A DNA stretch of 53,401 nucleotides from CAZLPZ01 sp964561535 (GCA_964561535.1 CAZLPZ010000006.1:1-53401), one strand, 5' to 3'; numbered from the stretch's first letter, positions 36,060 to 45,951 are shown. Notes: generated by a model from the letters alone, not told the origin. Numbers and translations: made by a program.

Positions 36060-36113
36060 GTCCATGCTTTGCCCTTCGGGCTATGCAGGACACCTCCCTC
36101 TTTCAGGGGGAGG
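36060..36113. repeat. second hairpin element family between hslO and csaA
   Basis: Two hairpins in tandem: TGC-TTT-GCCC-TTC-GGGC-TAT-GCA at 36064-36087 and CCTCCC...GGGAGG at 36093-36113. A CCCCCC...GGGAGGGG hairpin at about 25411-25428 downstream of mnmE and a CCCCTTTAAGGGG hairpin near 34362 look related to its second half. Probable 3'-end hairpin of hslO. Confidence 0.45.
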
Positions 36114-36120
36114 ATAAATC

Positions 36121-37089
36121 TTATTTGATTTCGGCGGGTAGAAAGTGAAAATCTTTGCTGCAAAATTCGCAGTGCATCGTAATTTTGCCGTTCTCGGTCA
36201 TGTGCGTGCGGTCATCATCCGACATCGTTTCCAAGATACCTGATAATTTTTCAGGGGTACACCGGCATCCCTTGCGTAACGCGATGGGGTTAAACACCTT
36301 GACTCCGTCCTCGTGGAACAGACGGTATAACAGAGTGGTCGCGGGTAAGGTGTCGCGGATCAGTTCATCGGGCGTACAGGTGTCCAGGAATGCCCGCGCG
36401 CGGTCCCAATGGTCTTGGGCTGTGTCCATGTCATCGGGCAGGGTGTCTGTATTTAACGGCAACCGTTGGATCATGATACCACCCGCTCGGAACTGGCCGT
36501 TCACAACACCACACGCGACTTTTAAGACGGTTTCGATTTGTTCCGATTGTGCAAAATAATGTTGCACGGATGTGGCGAGATCGGCACCGTTCAGTTCAAC
36601 GATGCCTTGATATCGGTCGGTGCTGTTGTTTTGATCAACCGTAAAGGCAAGGTGTCCTGGCCCCATTAATGTCGCGACATCAAAGACGGCTTCTGTTGTC
36701 CGTAAATTGACAACGGCGTTATGGGGGCCAATTGCGTTTGCTAATTTTTCAGGATCAAAGGTGGCCATGCCGCGCAATGCCCCATCCGATGTCAGGTCGG
36801 CAACCACCAACCGTACTGGCCCGTCGCCTTGAGTCTGGAGGGTAAAGATACCTTCGTATTTCAGCATTCCGCCCAGCAACAGGGACAGCGTTGCGGCCTC
36901 ACCCACCAATTGGGAAACTGGTTGGGGGTACGCGTGGGGGGCCAAAATATCGTGAAGGACATCACCGATGCGCACGATGCGACCGCGTAAACTCGATTCC
37001 TGCAGGGCAAAAGGCAAGATCATGTCGTCGGTTACGTTGTCGTTTGCGCCCAAAAGTAACAGTTCAATATCGTCGTTATGTTCATCCAT
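36121..37089 (-). CDS. hslO: redox-regulated chaperone Hsp33
   Basis: 322-aa holdase activated by oxidation. The C-terminal zinc switch is complete: Cys275 and Cys277 (GCRCTPEKL) and Cys307 and Cys310 (HCEFC). The N-terminal domain includes GRIVRIGDVLHDILAPHAYP and SLLLGGMLKYEGIFTLQTQG, typical of the family. It protects unfolding proteins during oxidative and heat stress in the cytoplasm. It is divergent from recX with 130 bases between. argF, a frequent neighbour in alphaproteobacteria, is absent. Confidence 0.96.
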   Translation of the reverse strand: MDEHNDDIELLLLGANDNVTDDMILPFALQESSLRGRIVRIGDVLHDILAPHAYPQPVSQLVGEAATLSLLLGGMLKYEGIFTLQTQGDGPVRLVVADLTSDGALRGMATFDPEKLANAIGPHNAVVNLRTTEAVFDVATLMGPGHLAFTVDQNNSTDRYQGIVELNGADLATSVQHYFAQSEQIETVLKVACGVVNGQFRAGGIMIQRLPLNTDTLPDDMDTAQDHWDRARAFLDTCTPDELIRDTLPATTLLYRLFHEDGVKVFNPIALRKGCRCTPEKLSGILETMSDDDRTHMTENGKITMHCEFCSKDFHFLPAEIK

Positions 37090-37219
37090 AAAAATAAAGT
37101 TCGGCTGGGGTTTATATTAAAAGTATTCCTTTATAGCTGTATTTGGATCAAATACCAGTTTTAAATGCGGGAGACGGAATGTTTGACCTTGAGGGGGGAT
37201 CGTTTTAACATCAAGCACG

Positions 37220-37810
37220 ATGACTGAAAAACCATCCCCCAAAAAGGGCCCCAAAATTGCCCGGCGGATTACCGCTGAATATCTGCATCATGCCGCCCTT
37301 TATTATCTGGAGCGATATGCTGCAAGTGCGGGGCGTGTGCGGCGGGTTTTAACCGATAAAATTCGGCGGTCATGCCGGGATCATCCGGATCAGGATTTGA
37401 GCGCGTTATTAACCTTGATCGAGCCTGAAATTGAACGTTTGATCCGGGTTGAATTGATTAAGGATCGCGCTCTTGCTCAGCAATTTGCTGAAGGATATCG
37501 CGGGCGCGGGATTCCTGTTCGCAGGATCATCCAAAAATTGCGGTTAAAGAATTTTGACGATGAATTGATTGAGACGGTGATCGCTGGTCTGAATAGGGGG
37601 GAGGAGGATGGGGCCGCCGATCATATCGAGGAAACCGCCGCGCGGCGATATTTGGAACGGCGGCGTCTGTGGCCGTTTTTGAGGTTAGCCCCCGAAACGC
37701 CAAAAGATTTAAGTAAGGCCAGGCAAAAATCTTTTGCAGCCTTGATCCGGTTGGGGTACGACAATGATGTGATCCGTGCGGTATTTAGTGGGGATGTAGG
37801 GGAGGATTGA
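37220..37810 (+). CDS. recX: regulatory protein RecX
   Basis: 196-aa modulator of RecA filaments. The three-helix RecX repeats can be traced: LHHAALYYLERYAASAGRVR, then ELIKDRALAQQFAEGYRGRG with PVRRIIQKLRLKNFDDELIE, and the C-terminal ARQKSFAALIRLGYDNDVIR. The N-terminus is a basic extension. recA is not adjacent, as is common in alphaproteobacteria. radA starts 72 bases downstream on the same strand, placing two recombination genes together. Confidence 0.9.
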   Translation: MTEKPSPKKGPKIARRITAEYLHHAALYYLERYAASAGRVRRVLTDKIRRSCRDHPDQDLSALLTLIEPEIERLIRVELIKDRALAQQFAEGYRGRGIPVRRIIQKLRLKNFDDELIETVIAGLNRGEEDGAADHIEETAARRYLERRRLWPFLRLAPETPKDLSKARQKSFAALIRLGYDNDVIRAVFSGDVGED

Positions 37811-37882
37811 AAAAAGAGCTGGAATTCAGGCGTTATTTCAATTCTCTTGACTGTTCTCTTTTTGTTCTTTATGATTCGAGGC

Positions 37883-39325
37883 ATGAGCAAATCAAATACC
37901 CAATATGTTTGTCAAAGTTGCGGCACGGTGTCGTCCAAATGGTCGGGAAAGTGTGATGATTGCGGTGCGTGGAATTCTTTTGCCGAAGAATCCGCGGTTC
38001 AAGGGCCGTTTATGGGGAAAAAGGGCTCCAGTGCCGCGGGTGGAACAGGACGCGGAAAAACGCGGGGTTTGACCCCTGTCTCTATGGAATTTGACGATGC
38101 GCCCACGGCCAATAAACGATTGATGACCGGTATGACGGAATTTGACCGTGTGGTCGGCGGCGGGTTGGTGACCGGATCGGCGTTATTGATCGGCGGGGAC
38201 CCCGGTATCGGGAAATCAACGCTTCTCCTTCAAGTCGTTGCCAAATTAGCCTTGTCTGGCACCACATGTTTGTATGTGTCTGGTGAAGAGGCGGTGGATC
38301 AAGTCCGGTTACGAGCGCACCGGTTGGGGTACGGCGCGGCGCCTGTGGGATTGGCCGCGTCCACTAATGTGCGCGAAATCATTGCAACGATCGAGGATCG
38401 CAGCGCGCGGGTTGATTTGATTGTGATCGATTCCATCCAAACCATGTATCTGGACACGGTTGAAAGTGCGCCGGGCACCGTGACTCAAGTACGTGCGTGC
38501 ACGCATGAACTGATCCGCGCGGCAAAAAAACATGGCGTGTGTTTGATGATCGTGGGGCATGTGACCAAAGATGGTCAGATCGCGGGCCCGCGGGTTTTAG
38601 AACATATGGTGGATACGGTCTTGTATTTTGAAGGCGACCGTGGGCATCAATTTCGGATCTTGCGCACCGTCAAAAACCGGTTTGGCGCGACAGATGAAAT
38701 TGGCGTGTTTGCGATGTCGAGTATGGGATTAGAAGAAGTTTTGAACCCTTCTGAATTGTTCCTTGCCCAACGTCAGGTGGATGCCGCGGGATCGTCCGTG
38801 CTCGCCGGGCTTGAAGGGACGCGTCCAGTGTTGGTTGAAATTCAGGCTTTGGTTGCCCCCGCCGGATACGGCACGCCGCGTCGCGCGGTGATTGGGTGGG
38901 ATTCAAACCGTTTGGCGATGGTTCTGGCCGTGTTGGAAACACGATGCGGCGTTGCGTTTTCCGGGTTGGATGTCTTTTTAAATGTCGCGGGAGGGTTGCG
39001 CATTACCGAACCCGCGGCCGATCTGGCGGTGGTTGCCGCATTATTATCCGCGCAATCGGGTGTGCCTGTCCCGCATGATATGGTGTTTTTTGGTGAGGTG
39101 GGATTGGCCGGGGAAATTCGCCAGGTGCCGCAACCGGATTTACGCCTGCGCGAGGCCGCAAAATTGGGGTTTAAACATGCGGCTATTCCCACGCGCCCCA
39201 GCAAAAAAGGCGATACCACAGGGGTTACCGTTCCGGACGGATTGGTCGCCACATCGTTAAAACACACCCAAGACGTATTGGGGTTGTTCGACGGCGCAGT
39301 CCAGCCGGTTAAAAAACGTGCGTGA
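37883..39325 (+). CDS. radA: DNA repair protein RadA
   Basis: 480-aa RecA-like branch-migration helicase. A four-Cys zinc finger opens the protein (Cys10, Cys13, Cys24, Cys27; CQSC...CDDC). Walker A is GGDPGIGKST, followed by YVSGEEAVDQVRLRAHRL, the RadA-specific VKNRFG motif and a C-terminal Lon-protease-like domain (DVFLNVAGGLRITEPAADLA, FFGEVGLAGEIRQV). The ATG at 37883 with GAGG upstream is chosen because the zinc finger follows at once; earlier in-frame codons would add only a hydrophobic stretch. comM and sms-linked genes are not adjacent. Confidence 0.97.
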   Translation: MSKSNTQYVCQSCGTVSSKWSGKCDDCGAWNSFAEESAVQGPFMGKKGSSAAGGTGRGKTRGLTPVSMEFDDAPTANKRLMTGMTEFDRVVGGGLVTGSALLIGGDPGIGKSTLLLQVVAKLALSGTTCLYVSGEEAVDQVRLRAHRLGYGAAPVGLAASTNVREIIATIEDRSARVDLIVIDSIQTMYLDTVESAPGTVTQVRACTHELIRAAKKHGVCLMIVGHVTKDGQIAGPRVLEHMVDTVLYFEGDRGHQFRILRTVKNRFGATDEIGVFAMSSMGLEEVLNPSELFLAQRQVDAAGSSVLAGLEGTRPVLVEIQALVAPAGYGTPRRAVIGWDSNRLAMVLAVLETRCGVAFSGLDVFLNVAGGLRITEPAADLAVVAALLSAQSGVPVPHDMVFFGEVGLAGEIRQVPQPDLRLREAAKLGFKHAAIPTRPSKKGDTTGVTVPDGLVATSLKHTQDVLGLFDGAVQPVKKRA

Positions 39326-39328
39326 GTT

Positions 39329-40282
39329 TTATCGCGTTGCGTCAAGATTAGATTGTGGATGGACAATAGGTGTTTTTTGAATAGAAGTTGTATAAGGGTT
39401 TGGAAAAAAGCGGCTTTGTTTATTCCCGGCCATAATATTGTTAGACCTTAGACAGTTATGATCTCTCCATTTGTAACATTCCAACATATCTATACCTGGA
39501 TCAAGCTGACCGATCAAATTATGAACGCGCGCACTTGCGATATCAATACGCCGGTTTCCTTCCTGCAAAACATCCGGGTCTACAAAAACAATGGTGCCAT
39601 CGGGCAAAACGCCCATATCTGCAATACGGTTAATTGTAAAACCTTGCGATCCAAAAACTGTCCCGAGCGCTAATTTTTGGCCTTCTAATCGGGACCAGTC
39701 ATTAGGGGATATAACGGATGGTAGGAGGGGGGTAGGCCGGTAGGTACTATGACCTGAAATAGGTTCAATGCCGGCAATATCATTTGGAAGAACTGGAACA
39801 GCCGGAAGAATTTCAAGAAAAACATCGGTATATGTATCGTTCCAGAAACGTTTTCCAAAGAGGTCGAAATTTTTTGCTTGAGGTTGAAGAACCATGGGGG
39901 ACACAATTCGGTTCGGGTTTTTAAAAGATGTCCGGAGCATTTTAATATGATTATTTTCTAATCGCAGGGCATAAACGCTCGCTGAATTGCCACCTGTATA
40001 ATACGCGACAGATACTACACCGTGGGTTTCTAACCAATTTTTTCCGCCTCGGATATTTAAAAAACTTTCTTTTTGGTTTCCCATTTGATCGGTTACAGGG
40101 GTCCAATTTAAATCATTAAAGGCCCGAAGGTCGGGTCGATATGCAACGTTTGGCTTTGGTTGATGATCAGCATTATAAAAAAATGATGCTAATTTTGTTG
40201 TCGCAAGGCCTAATCCAACTAAATCTGAAACAAGATTAAGGGACTGTGTGTTTTCTTGAGAAAAAGATTCTGTGAGTGCCAT
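39329..40282 (-). CDS. unrecognised protein
   Basis: 317 aa that I cannot assign. No signal peptide or transmembrane helix is obvious and no catalytic motif stands out. Composition is rich in Asn, Pro, Leu and aromatic residues, and beta-strand-like segments such as MGVLPDGTIVFVDPDVLQEG and VVSVAYYTGGNSASVYALRL suggest a beta-rich fold. Codon use is less GC-rich than the flanking radA. The ATG has only a weak AAG-type ribosome site. The stop lies 3 bases from the radA stop (convergent), and the start is divergent from the AlkA-like gene. The long clean frame supports it being real. Confidence 0.7.
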   Translation of the reverse strand: MALTESFSQENTQSLNLVSDLVGLGLATTKLASFFYNADHQPKPNVAYRPDLRAFNDLNWTPVTDQMGNQKESFLNIRGGKNWLETHGVVSVAYYTGGNSASVYALRLENNHIKMLRTSFKNPNRIVSPMVLQPQAKNFDLFGKRFWNDTYTDVFLEILPAVPVLPNDIAGIEPISGHSTYRPTPLLPSVISPNDWSRLEGQKLALGTVFGSQGFTINRIADMGVLPDGTIVFVDPDVLQEGNRRIDIASARVHNLIGQLDPGIDMLECYKWRDHNCLRSNNIMAGNKQSRFFPNPYTTSIQKTPIVHPQSNLDATR

Positions 40283-40361
40283 TTCTTGATGCCTATGCTA
40301 TTTGTTTTATAAAGTTTCAAAACTTACCCCCTTTAAAAGGTTATGTCAAAATAAAAATATC

Positions 40362-41015
40362 ATGCCCAAACTCCTCCGCACCCACAAACCCATCCGCGAC
40401 GGCCTCGATCATTGGTTGGCCAATGACCGTCGGTTTGTTGAATCGGGATTAACGGTCGATGACGTGACGGCGCATTTGGATGATGAATTTTCATTGTCTG
40501 GACTTGCCGAAACCATTGTCGGGCAGCAATTGTCGGTCAAGGCGGCGGCCACCATTTGGGGACGGGTGAAAAATGCGGTTGATGTGAACGATCCGCGTGC
40601 GTGGGCGGATATGCGCGATGAAGATTTGCGCGCTTTGGGGTTATCGTTTCAAAAAATCAAGTATATGCGGGGATTAGCCCAGGCGGTTGCAAATGATCAA
40701 ATTGATTTTCGGTCTTTACGCGCCGCACCTGACGGAGACGTTATTGCCGCATTAACAGCATTAAAAGGATTTGGTATTTGGTCCGCCCAGATGATTTTAA
40801 TTTTTACGTTGGGACGACCAAATGTCTGGCCCGCGGGGGATTTGGGGGTTCAGGAAGGGTTGCGTTTGTACCGTCAATTAAAAGATCGCCCCGATGCGCG
40901 CGCCACGGATACATACGGCAAAAAACGGTTTTCCCCGCATGCGTCCAGCGCCGCCTTATTGTTGTGGCGATTGAAAGATCGAAATGGGCGTGCCGCGGAT
41001 CCCTGCCCCCTGTAA
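40362..41015 (+). CDS. DNA-3-methyladenine glycosylase II-like (HhH-GPD)
   Basis: 217-aa base-excision repair enzyme of the AlkA/HhH-GPD family. The helix-hairpin-helix is LKGFGIWSAQMILIFTLGRP, and the catalytic Asp follows in WPAGDLGVQEGLRLY. The upstream FSLSGLAETIVGQQLSVKAA and LRALGLSFQKIKYMRGLAQA are family-typical; the end HASSAALLLWRLKDR aligns with the usual Arg/Tyr-Ala-x-LW motif. The ATG at 40362 (MPKLLRTHKP) is preferred because an upstream in-frame start would add residues with no family match. It removes alkylated purines from DNA. Confidence 0.9.
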   Translation: MPKLLRTHKPIRDGLDHWLANDRRFVESGLTVDDVTAHLDDEFSLSGLAETIVGQQLSVKAAATIWGRVKNAVDVNDPRAWADMRDEDLRALGLSFQKIKYMRGLAQAVANDQIDFRSLRAAPDGDVIAALTALKGFGIWSAQMILIFTLGRPNVWPAGDLGVQEGLRLYRQLKDRPDARATDTYGKKRFSPHASSAALLLWRLKDRNGRAADPCPL

Positions 41016-41579
41016 GGGCCTGTCTTGAAAGTCTTGCGAGATGACGAGAGTTGAAACAACGATATTTTATTAAGTTTTAGAGTCCGCAGAGTATACGGAG
41101 TTCACAGAGATTTCGGCTCTAGTCGAGATTATTGTCGGCTAAGGATAGATCCTCTGTGAACTCCGTATACTTTCGGGACTCTGAAAAATTATTAAATGTA
41201 ATATGTTGCCGATTTCGTCTTCTATCCACACTTTTAAAACAGACACTATCTAAGTTCTGTTTTTTAATTCGAAATACCTATAGACAAATCGGGTAAAACT
41301 CTATAAAAGAGCCTGACTTCACGTGTTTGTTCGGTCCGCAAATTTTTGCATAACGAACCAAGTCTTTGTTCCAGAATGGTTTTTCCGGTTTGCGCGCCGT
41401 GAGAAACGAAGTGAACAGAGTCGCTTGATGACACACCTGCGCCTCATTTTAATATTGTCGTTCCGACATAAGGTCGGAATTTTGACCTAACATTAGATCC
41501 CGGCGAACGCTTGGGATAACGATATTTTAACTGGGCCCCGGCGTGTGTCGGGGCGGCACTGTGATAGGACCGAAAAACC
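41016..41579. other. 564-base region upstream of rpoB without a gene
   Basis: No coding frame is convincing. It holds the long inverted repeat at 41079-41182 and a degenerate palindrome near 41499-41530 (GATCCCGGCG...TTGGGATAAC). A possible promoter is TAGACA (41281-41286) with TATAAA (41302-41307) at short 15-base spacing. No rplJ/rplL genes or recognised L10 leader are present. If that promoter is used, rpoB would have a leader of about 265 bases. Confidence 0.4.
41079..41182. repeat. long interrupted inverted repeat upstream of rpoB
   Basis: The left arm 41079-41109 reads AGAGTCC, five unmatched bases, then GTATACGGAGTTCACAGAG. The right arm 41152-41182 is its reverse complement, also with five unmatched bases. 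That gives 26 paired positions out of 31, with a 42-base spacer. Flanking A/T-rich sequence continues the symmetry imperfectly outward. There is no T-run, so it is unlikely to be an intrinsic terminator. It looks like a small non-coding mobile or repeat-derived element. Confidence 0.75.
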
Positions 41580-44500
41580 ATGACCGTCAAAAAAACCGCC
41601 ACCCCCCTCACAAAATCTGCAAAAGCCAAGAAGGGGGTCGCTGTTGGGCCGGTCCGTGCCTTCCGCCAGAAACTGGATTATCCGGTCGTGGCTGCAAACA
41701 CCGTTGATAGTTTCACGGGTCGCAAGCGGGTGCGTCGTTCGTTTGGCAAAATTGAAGAAATCGCCATGATGCCGAACTTGATTCAAGTTCAGCGCAATTC
41801 CTATGAATCATTTCTACAAATGGGTGTGACCCCACAAAATCGTAAAATGCAAGGGTTGCAAGAAGTTCTTTCAACTGTTTTTCCAATTAAAGATTTTACG
41901 GGTCGGGCCGAAATTGATTTCGTTCAATATGAATTGGAACAGCCTAAATTTGACGTTGAAGAATGTTTACAACGCGGCATGACTTATTCCGCACCACTTC
42001 GCGTGACATTGCGGTTATCGGTATTTGATATTGAAGAGACAACTGGCTTGCGATCGATCCGCGATATCAAAGAACAAGATGTATATATGGTCGATATGCC
42101 ATTGATGACCAAGCACGGGACGTTTGTTGTAAACGGCACTGAACGGGTGATTGTATCACAAATGCACCGTTCTCCTGGGGTTTTCTTTGATCATGATGGC
42201 GGCAAAACGCACGTATCGGGCAAATATTTATTTACGGCGCGTGTGATTCCCTATCGCGGATCGTGGTTGGATTTTGAATTTGATGCCAAAGATATTTTGA
42301 ACGTTCGTATTGATCGTCGTCGTAAATTGCCCGTGACAACGATGTTGCGTGCGCTCGATTCCGCCGCTACAGAAAGTTATCGTAAGCAACAAGAAGCTAA
42401 AGATCAGCCTATTGATCAATTGATGATTCAAGGGATGACAAATGAAGAAATTCTCCGGACGTTTTACGATACGATTGTTTATACACGGGCTGATGGTAAA
42501 AAAGGCGGTTGGAAAACGCCGTTTAATGCGGAACGTATGCGCGGAACAAAACTGACCTATGATTTGGTGAATGCCGCAACGGGTAAAGTTGTTGCAGATA
42601 TTGGAACCAAAATTACGGGTCGTACGGCGCGTACCTTTATTGAAGAAGGTTTAAAAGATATCCTTGTTCAAGATTCAGAATTGATCATGGGATATATCGC
42701 AACAGATATTATTGATGATAAAAAAGGCCTTGTTTTATTTGAAGCTGGGCAGGAATTATCCGAAAAAGATCTCGAAAAAATCGATGAAATCGGATTAGAT
42801 CGTTTGGAGCTTTTGGCGATCGATCATGTGAATGTGGGTCCGTATATCCGCAACACATTACTTGTTGATAAATGTGAGACACGTGAAGAAGCTTTGATTG
42901 ATATTTACCGCGTGATGCGCCCGGGCGAACCCCCCACTGTTGATTCGGCAGATGCGTTATTTCAAGGCCTATTCTTTGATTCTGAACGGTATGATTTGTC
43001 GGCCGTGGGTCGTGTTAAATTGAATGCGCGGCTGGATCTGGATTGCGATCCTCAATTCCGTGTCCTGCGCAAGGCTGATATTTTGGCGATTGTCCAATAT
43101 ATGCATAAACTAAAAGACGGACAGGGCGAAATCGATGACATCGATAATTTGGGGAATCGTCGTGTGCGTTCGGTTGGGGAACTAATGGAAAATCAAGTCC
43201 GCGTTGGATTGCTGCGTATGGAACGCGCAATTCGCGAACGGATGAGTTCGGTTGAAATTGATACGTATATGCCTCACGATTTGATTAATTCAAAGCCCGT
43301 GGGGGCGGCGGTGCGTGAATTTTTTGCGTCCTCGCAATTGTCGCAATTTATGGATCAAACGAATCCGTTGGCCGAAATCACACACAAGCGCCGTCTGTCG
43401 GCTCTTGGGCCCGGTGGGTTAACACGTGAACGTGCCGGCTTTGAGGTGCGTGACGTGCACCCGACCCATTACGGTCGGATCTGTCCGATTGAAACACCAG
43501 AAGGACCAAATATTGGTCTGATTAACTCGCTCTCGACATTTGCATGTGTGAATCAATATGGTTTTATTGAAAGCCCGTATCGCAAAGTTGAAAATGGCAA
43601 ATTAACGGACAAAGTTGTCTATATGTCCGCGATGGAAGAGGCAAAATATACAATCGCTCAGGCAAACGCCGAAATTAATGATAAGGGTGGTTTTGCGAAT
43701 GATTTGGTGTCGTGCCGTAAGGCTGGGGAAAACTTGATGTCCCCGAAAGATGCTGTTGAGTATATTGACGTTTCTCCAAAACAAGTTATTTCGGTAGCTG
43801 CAGCGCTTATTCCATTTTTAGAAAATGATGATGCGAACCGGGCGTTGATGGGATCGAACATGCAACGTCAAGCCGTGCCGTTATTGCGATCGGATGCCCC
43901 ATTGGTGGGGACCGGTATGGAGGCAACCGTTGCCCGTGATTCAGGGGCGGCCGTGACGGCGCGGCGCGGCGGTGTTGTCGTTCAAGTCGAGGCTACTCGT
44001 ATTGTTGTACGGGCCACAGACGGATTATCGTCGGATGAAGCCACGGTTGATATCTATAAAATGGCGAAATTCCAACGGTCAAACCAATCGACCTGTATTA
44101 ACCAACGGCCTCTGGTCCGTGTGGGCGATGTGTTAAAGGCCGGTGATATTATTGCGGATGGACCGTCAACACAATTGGGTGAACTGGCACTTGGCCGAAA
44201 TGTGCTCGTCGCATTTATGCCTTGGAACGGGTACAACTTTGAAGATTCGATCTTGCTTAATGAACGTATCGTACGTGATGACGTCTTTACATCTATCCAT
44301 ATTGAAGAATTTGAAGTTATGTCACGGGATACGAAACTGGGCCCTGAAGATATTTCGCGTGATATCCCGAACGTTGGGGAAGAGGCGTTGAAACATTTGG
44401 ACGAAGCCGGGATTGTACATATCGGTGCTGAAGTTGTGGCGGGTGATATTCTGGTTGGTAAAGTGACGCCCAAGGGCGAATCGCCGATGACACCCGAAGA

Positions 44501-45902
44501 AAAATTGCTGCGCGCGATTTTTGGTGAAAAAGCTGCGGATGTGAAAGATACATCACTTCGCTTGCCCCCTGGTGTCCAGGGTACCATTGTGGATGTGCGC
44601 GTGTTTAACCGTCGCGGCATTGATAAAGACGCACGCTCTATTATGATTGAACGTGAAGAAATTGAACGCTTGGCCAAAGATCGCGACGATGAACGCCGCA
44701 TTCTAGAAGATGGATATTATGCCCGTTTACGTGATTTATTATTGCGTAAAACGATTGCATCAGCCCCTAAAGAATCGCATCTGAAAAAAGGTGAGGTGAT
44801 TACAGCAGCGATAATAGATTCTGTTGAAAAACGGGGTTATTGGCGCCAGATTGCTGTAACGGATGACCAAGCGATGATTGAAATTGAAGCAATTGGGAAA
44901 ACGTTTGACGACGCCGTTGATAATTTGAAAGAGCGATTTGAATCTAAAGTTGAAAAATTGCAACGTGGGGACGAGTTACCGCCCGGTGTGATGAAAATGG
45001 TCAAAATATTCGTCGCGGTGAAACGTAAAATTCAACCGGGCGATAAAATGGCGGGTCGTCACGGGAATAAAGGGGTTGTTTCACGTATTTTACCATCTGA
45101 AGACATGCCATATCTTGAAGATGGTCGCCAAGTGGATATCGTTTTAAATCCACTTGGGGTGCCGTCGCGAATGAACGTTGGGCAAATTTTGGAAACCCAT
45201 TTGGGGTGGGCATCTGCCAATCTGGGTCGTCAAATTGGCGAATTGATTGACAGTTTCCGCAATGACAATGCGCCGACCGACATGGAAATGAAGACATTAA
45301 AAACAAAATTGAAAGATGTGTATGGCGACCGCGAATTTACGGCAAAGGTAGCGCGTTTGGATGATACTCAAATGCTTGAAATGTCGAAAAATTTGCGCGG
45401 CGGCGTGCCAATGGCAACACCGGTGTTTGATGGCGCCGAAGAATCAGACATTAATGACATGCTTAAAAAAGCCGGGTTAAATACATCGGGTCAAGTACGA
45501 TTGATAGATGGCCGAACGGGTGAATATTTCGAACGGTCGGTGACGGTTGGCTATATTTATATGCTGAAATTGCACCATTTGGTCGATGATAAAATTCACG
45601 CACGTTCGATTGGGCCTTACTCACTTGTTACGCAACAGCCATTGGGTGGTAAGGCACAATTCGGTGGTCAACGTTTTGGAGAGATGGAAGTCTGGGCATT
45701 GCAGGCGTATGGCGCGGCGTATACGTTGCAAGAACTTTTGACGATCAAATCAGATGACGTGGCGGGCCGGTCGAAAGTGTACGAGGCAATTGTACGCGGC
45801 GAAGATAATTTTGAGATTGGAATTCCGGAATCGTTTAACGTTTTGACCAAGGAACTCAAGGCCTTGGGCTTGAACGTTGATATGAAACAAAGTGGGACAT
45901 AA
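41580..45902 (+). CDS. rpoB: RNA polymerase subunit beta
   Basis: 1440-aa catalytic subunit. The rifampicin-binding region is wild-type-like (SSQLSQFMDQTNPLAEITHK followed by RRLSALGPGGLTRERAGFEV), then HPTHYGRICPIETPEGPNIG. Further conserved blocks are NEDSILLNERIV-like FEDSILLNERIV, GDKMAGRHGNKGVVS and the C-terminal GGKAQFGGQRFGEMEVWALQ. A 40-residue basic Ala/Lys-rich N-terminal extension precedes the conserved start. Unusually the gene is not preceded by rplK-rplA-rplJ-rplL. rpoC follows after 49 bases. Confidence 0.99.
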   Translation: MTVKKTATPLTKSAKAKKGVAVGPVRAFRQKLDYPVVAANTVDSFTGRKRVRRSFGKIEEIAMMPNLIQVQRNSYESFLQMGVTPQNRKMQGLQEVLSTVFPIKDFTGRAEIDFVQYELEQPKFDVEECLQRGMTYSAPLRVTLRLSVFDIEETTGLRSIRDIKEQDVYMVDMPLMTKHGTFVVNGTERVIVSQMHRSPGVFFDHDGGKTHVSGKYLFTARVIPYRGSWLDFEFDAKDILNVRIDRRRKLPVTTMLRALDSAATESYRKQQEAKDQPIDQLMIQGMTNEEILRTFYDTIVYTRADGKKGGWKTPFNAERMRGTKLTYDLVNAATGKVVADIGTKITGRTARTFIEEGLKDILVQDSELIMGYIATDIIDDKKGLVLFEAGQELSEKDLEKIDEIGLDRLELLAIDHVNVGPYIRNTLLVDKCETREEALIDIYRVMRPGEPPTVDSADALFQGLFFDSERYDLSAVGRVKLNARLDLDCDPQFRVLRKADILAIVQYMHKLKDGQGEIDDIDNLGNRRVRSVGELMENQVRVGLLRMERAIRERMSSVEIDTYMPHDLINSKPVGAAVREFFASSQLSQFMDQTNPLAEITHKRRLSALGPGGLTRERAGFEVRDVHPTHYGRICPIETPEGPNIGLINSLSTFACVNQYGFIESPYRKVENGKLTDKVVYMSAMEEAKYTIAQANAEINDKGGFANDLVSCRKAGENLMSPKDAVEYIDVSPKQVISVAAALIPFLENDDANRALMGSNMQRQAVPLLRSDAPLVGTGMEATVARDSGAAVTARRGGVVVQVEATRIVVRATDGLSSDEATVDIYKMAKFQRSNQSTCINQRPLVRVGDVLKAGDIIADGPSTQLGELALGRNVLVAFMPWNGYNFEDSILLNERIVRDDVFTSIHIEEFEVMSRDTKLGPEDISRDIPNVGEEALKHLDEAGIVHIGAEVVAGDILVGKVTPKGESPMTPEEKLLRAIFGEKAADVKDTSLRLPPGVQGTIVDVRVFNRRGIDKDARSIMIEREEIERLAKDRDDERRILEDGYYARLRDLLLRKTIASAPKESHLKKGEVITAAIIDSVEKRGYWRQIAVTDDQAMIEIEAIGKTFDDAVDNLKERFESKVEKLQRGDELPPGVMKMVKIFVAVKRKIQPGDKMAGRHGNKGVVSRILPSEDMPYLEDGRQVDIVLNPLGVPSRMNVGQILETHLGWASANLGRQIGELIDSFRNDNAPTDMEMKTLKTKLKDVYGDREFTAKVARLDDTQMLEMSKNLRGGVPMATPVFDGAEESDINDMLKKAGLNTSGQVRLIDGRTGEYFERSVTVGYIYMLKLHHLVDDKIHARSIGPYSLVTQQPLGGKAQFGGQRFGEMEVWALQAYGAAYTLQELLTIKSDDVAGRSKVYEAIVRGEDNFEIGIPESFNVLTKELKALGLNVDMKQSGT

Positions 45903-45951
45903 GGCTGATCCGTTTGCCTATGATCAACAAGCACAGTATTTTTAGGAGCGC

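Noticed and set aside
41079..41182. Intrinsic terminator for the AlkA-like gene
   Set aside because: The hairpin is long and interrupted, has a 42-base loop and no T-run; a repeat element explains it better.
44054..44701. 215-codon Ser/Thr-rich frame antisense to rpoB
   Set aside because: A shadow of rpoB codon structure on the opposite strand; no start signal and no recognisable domain.
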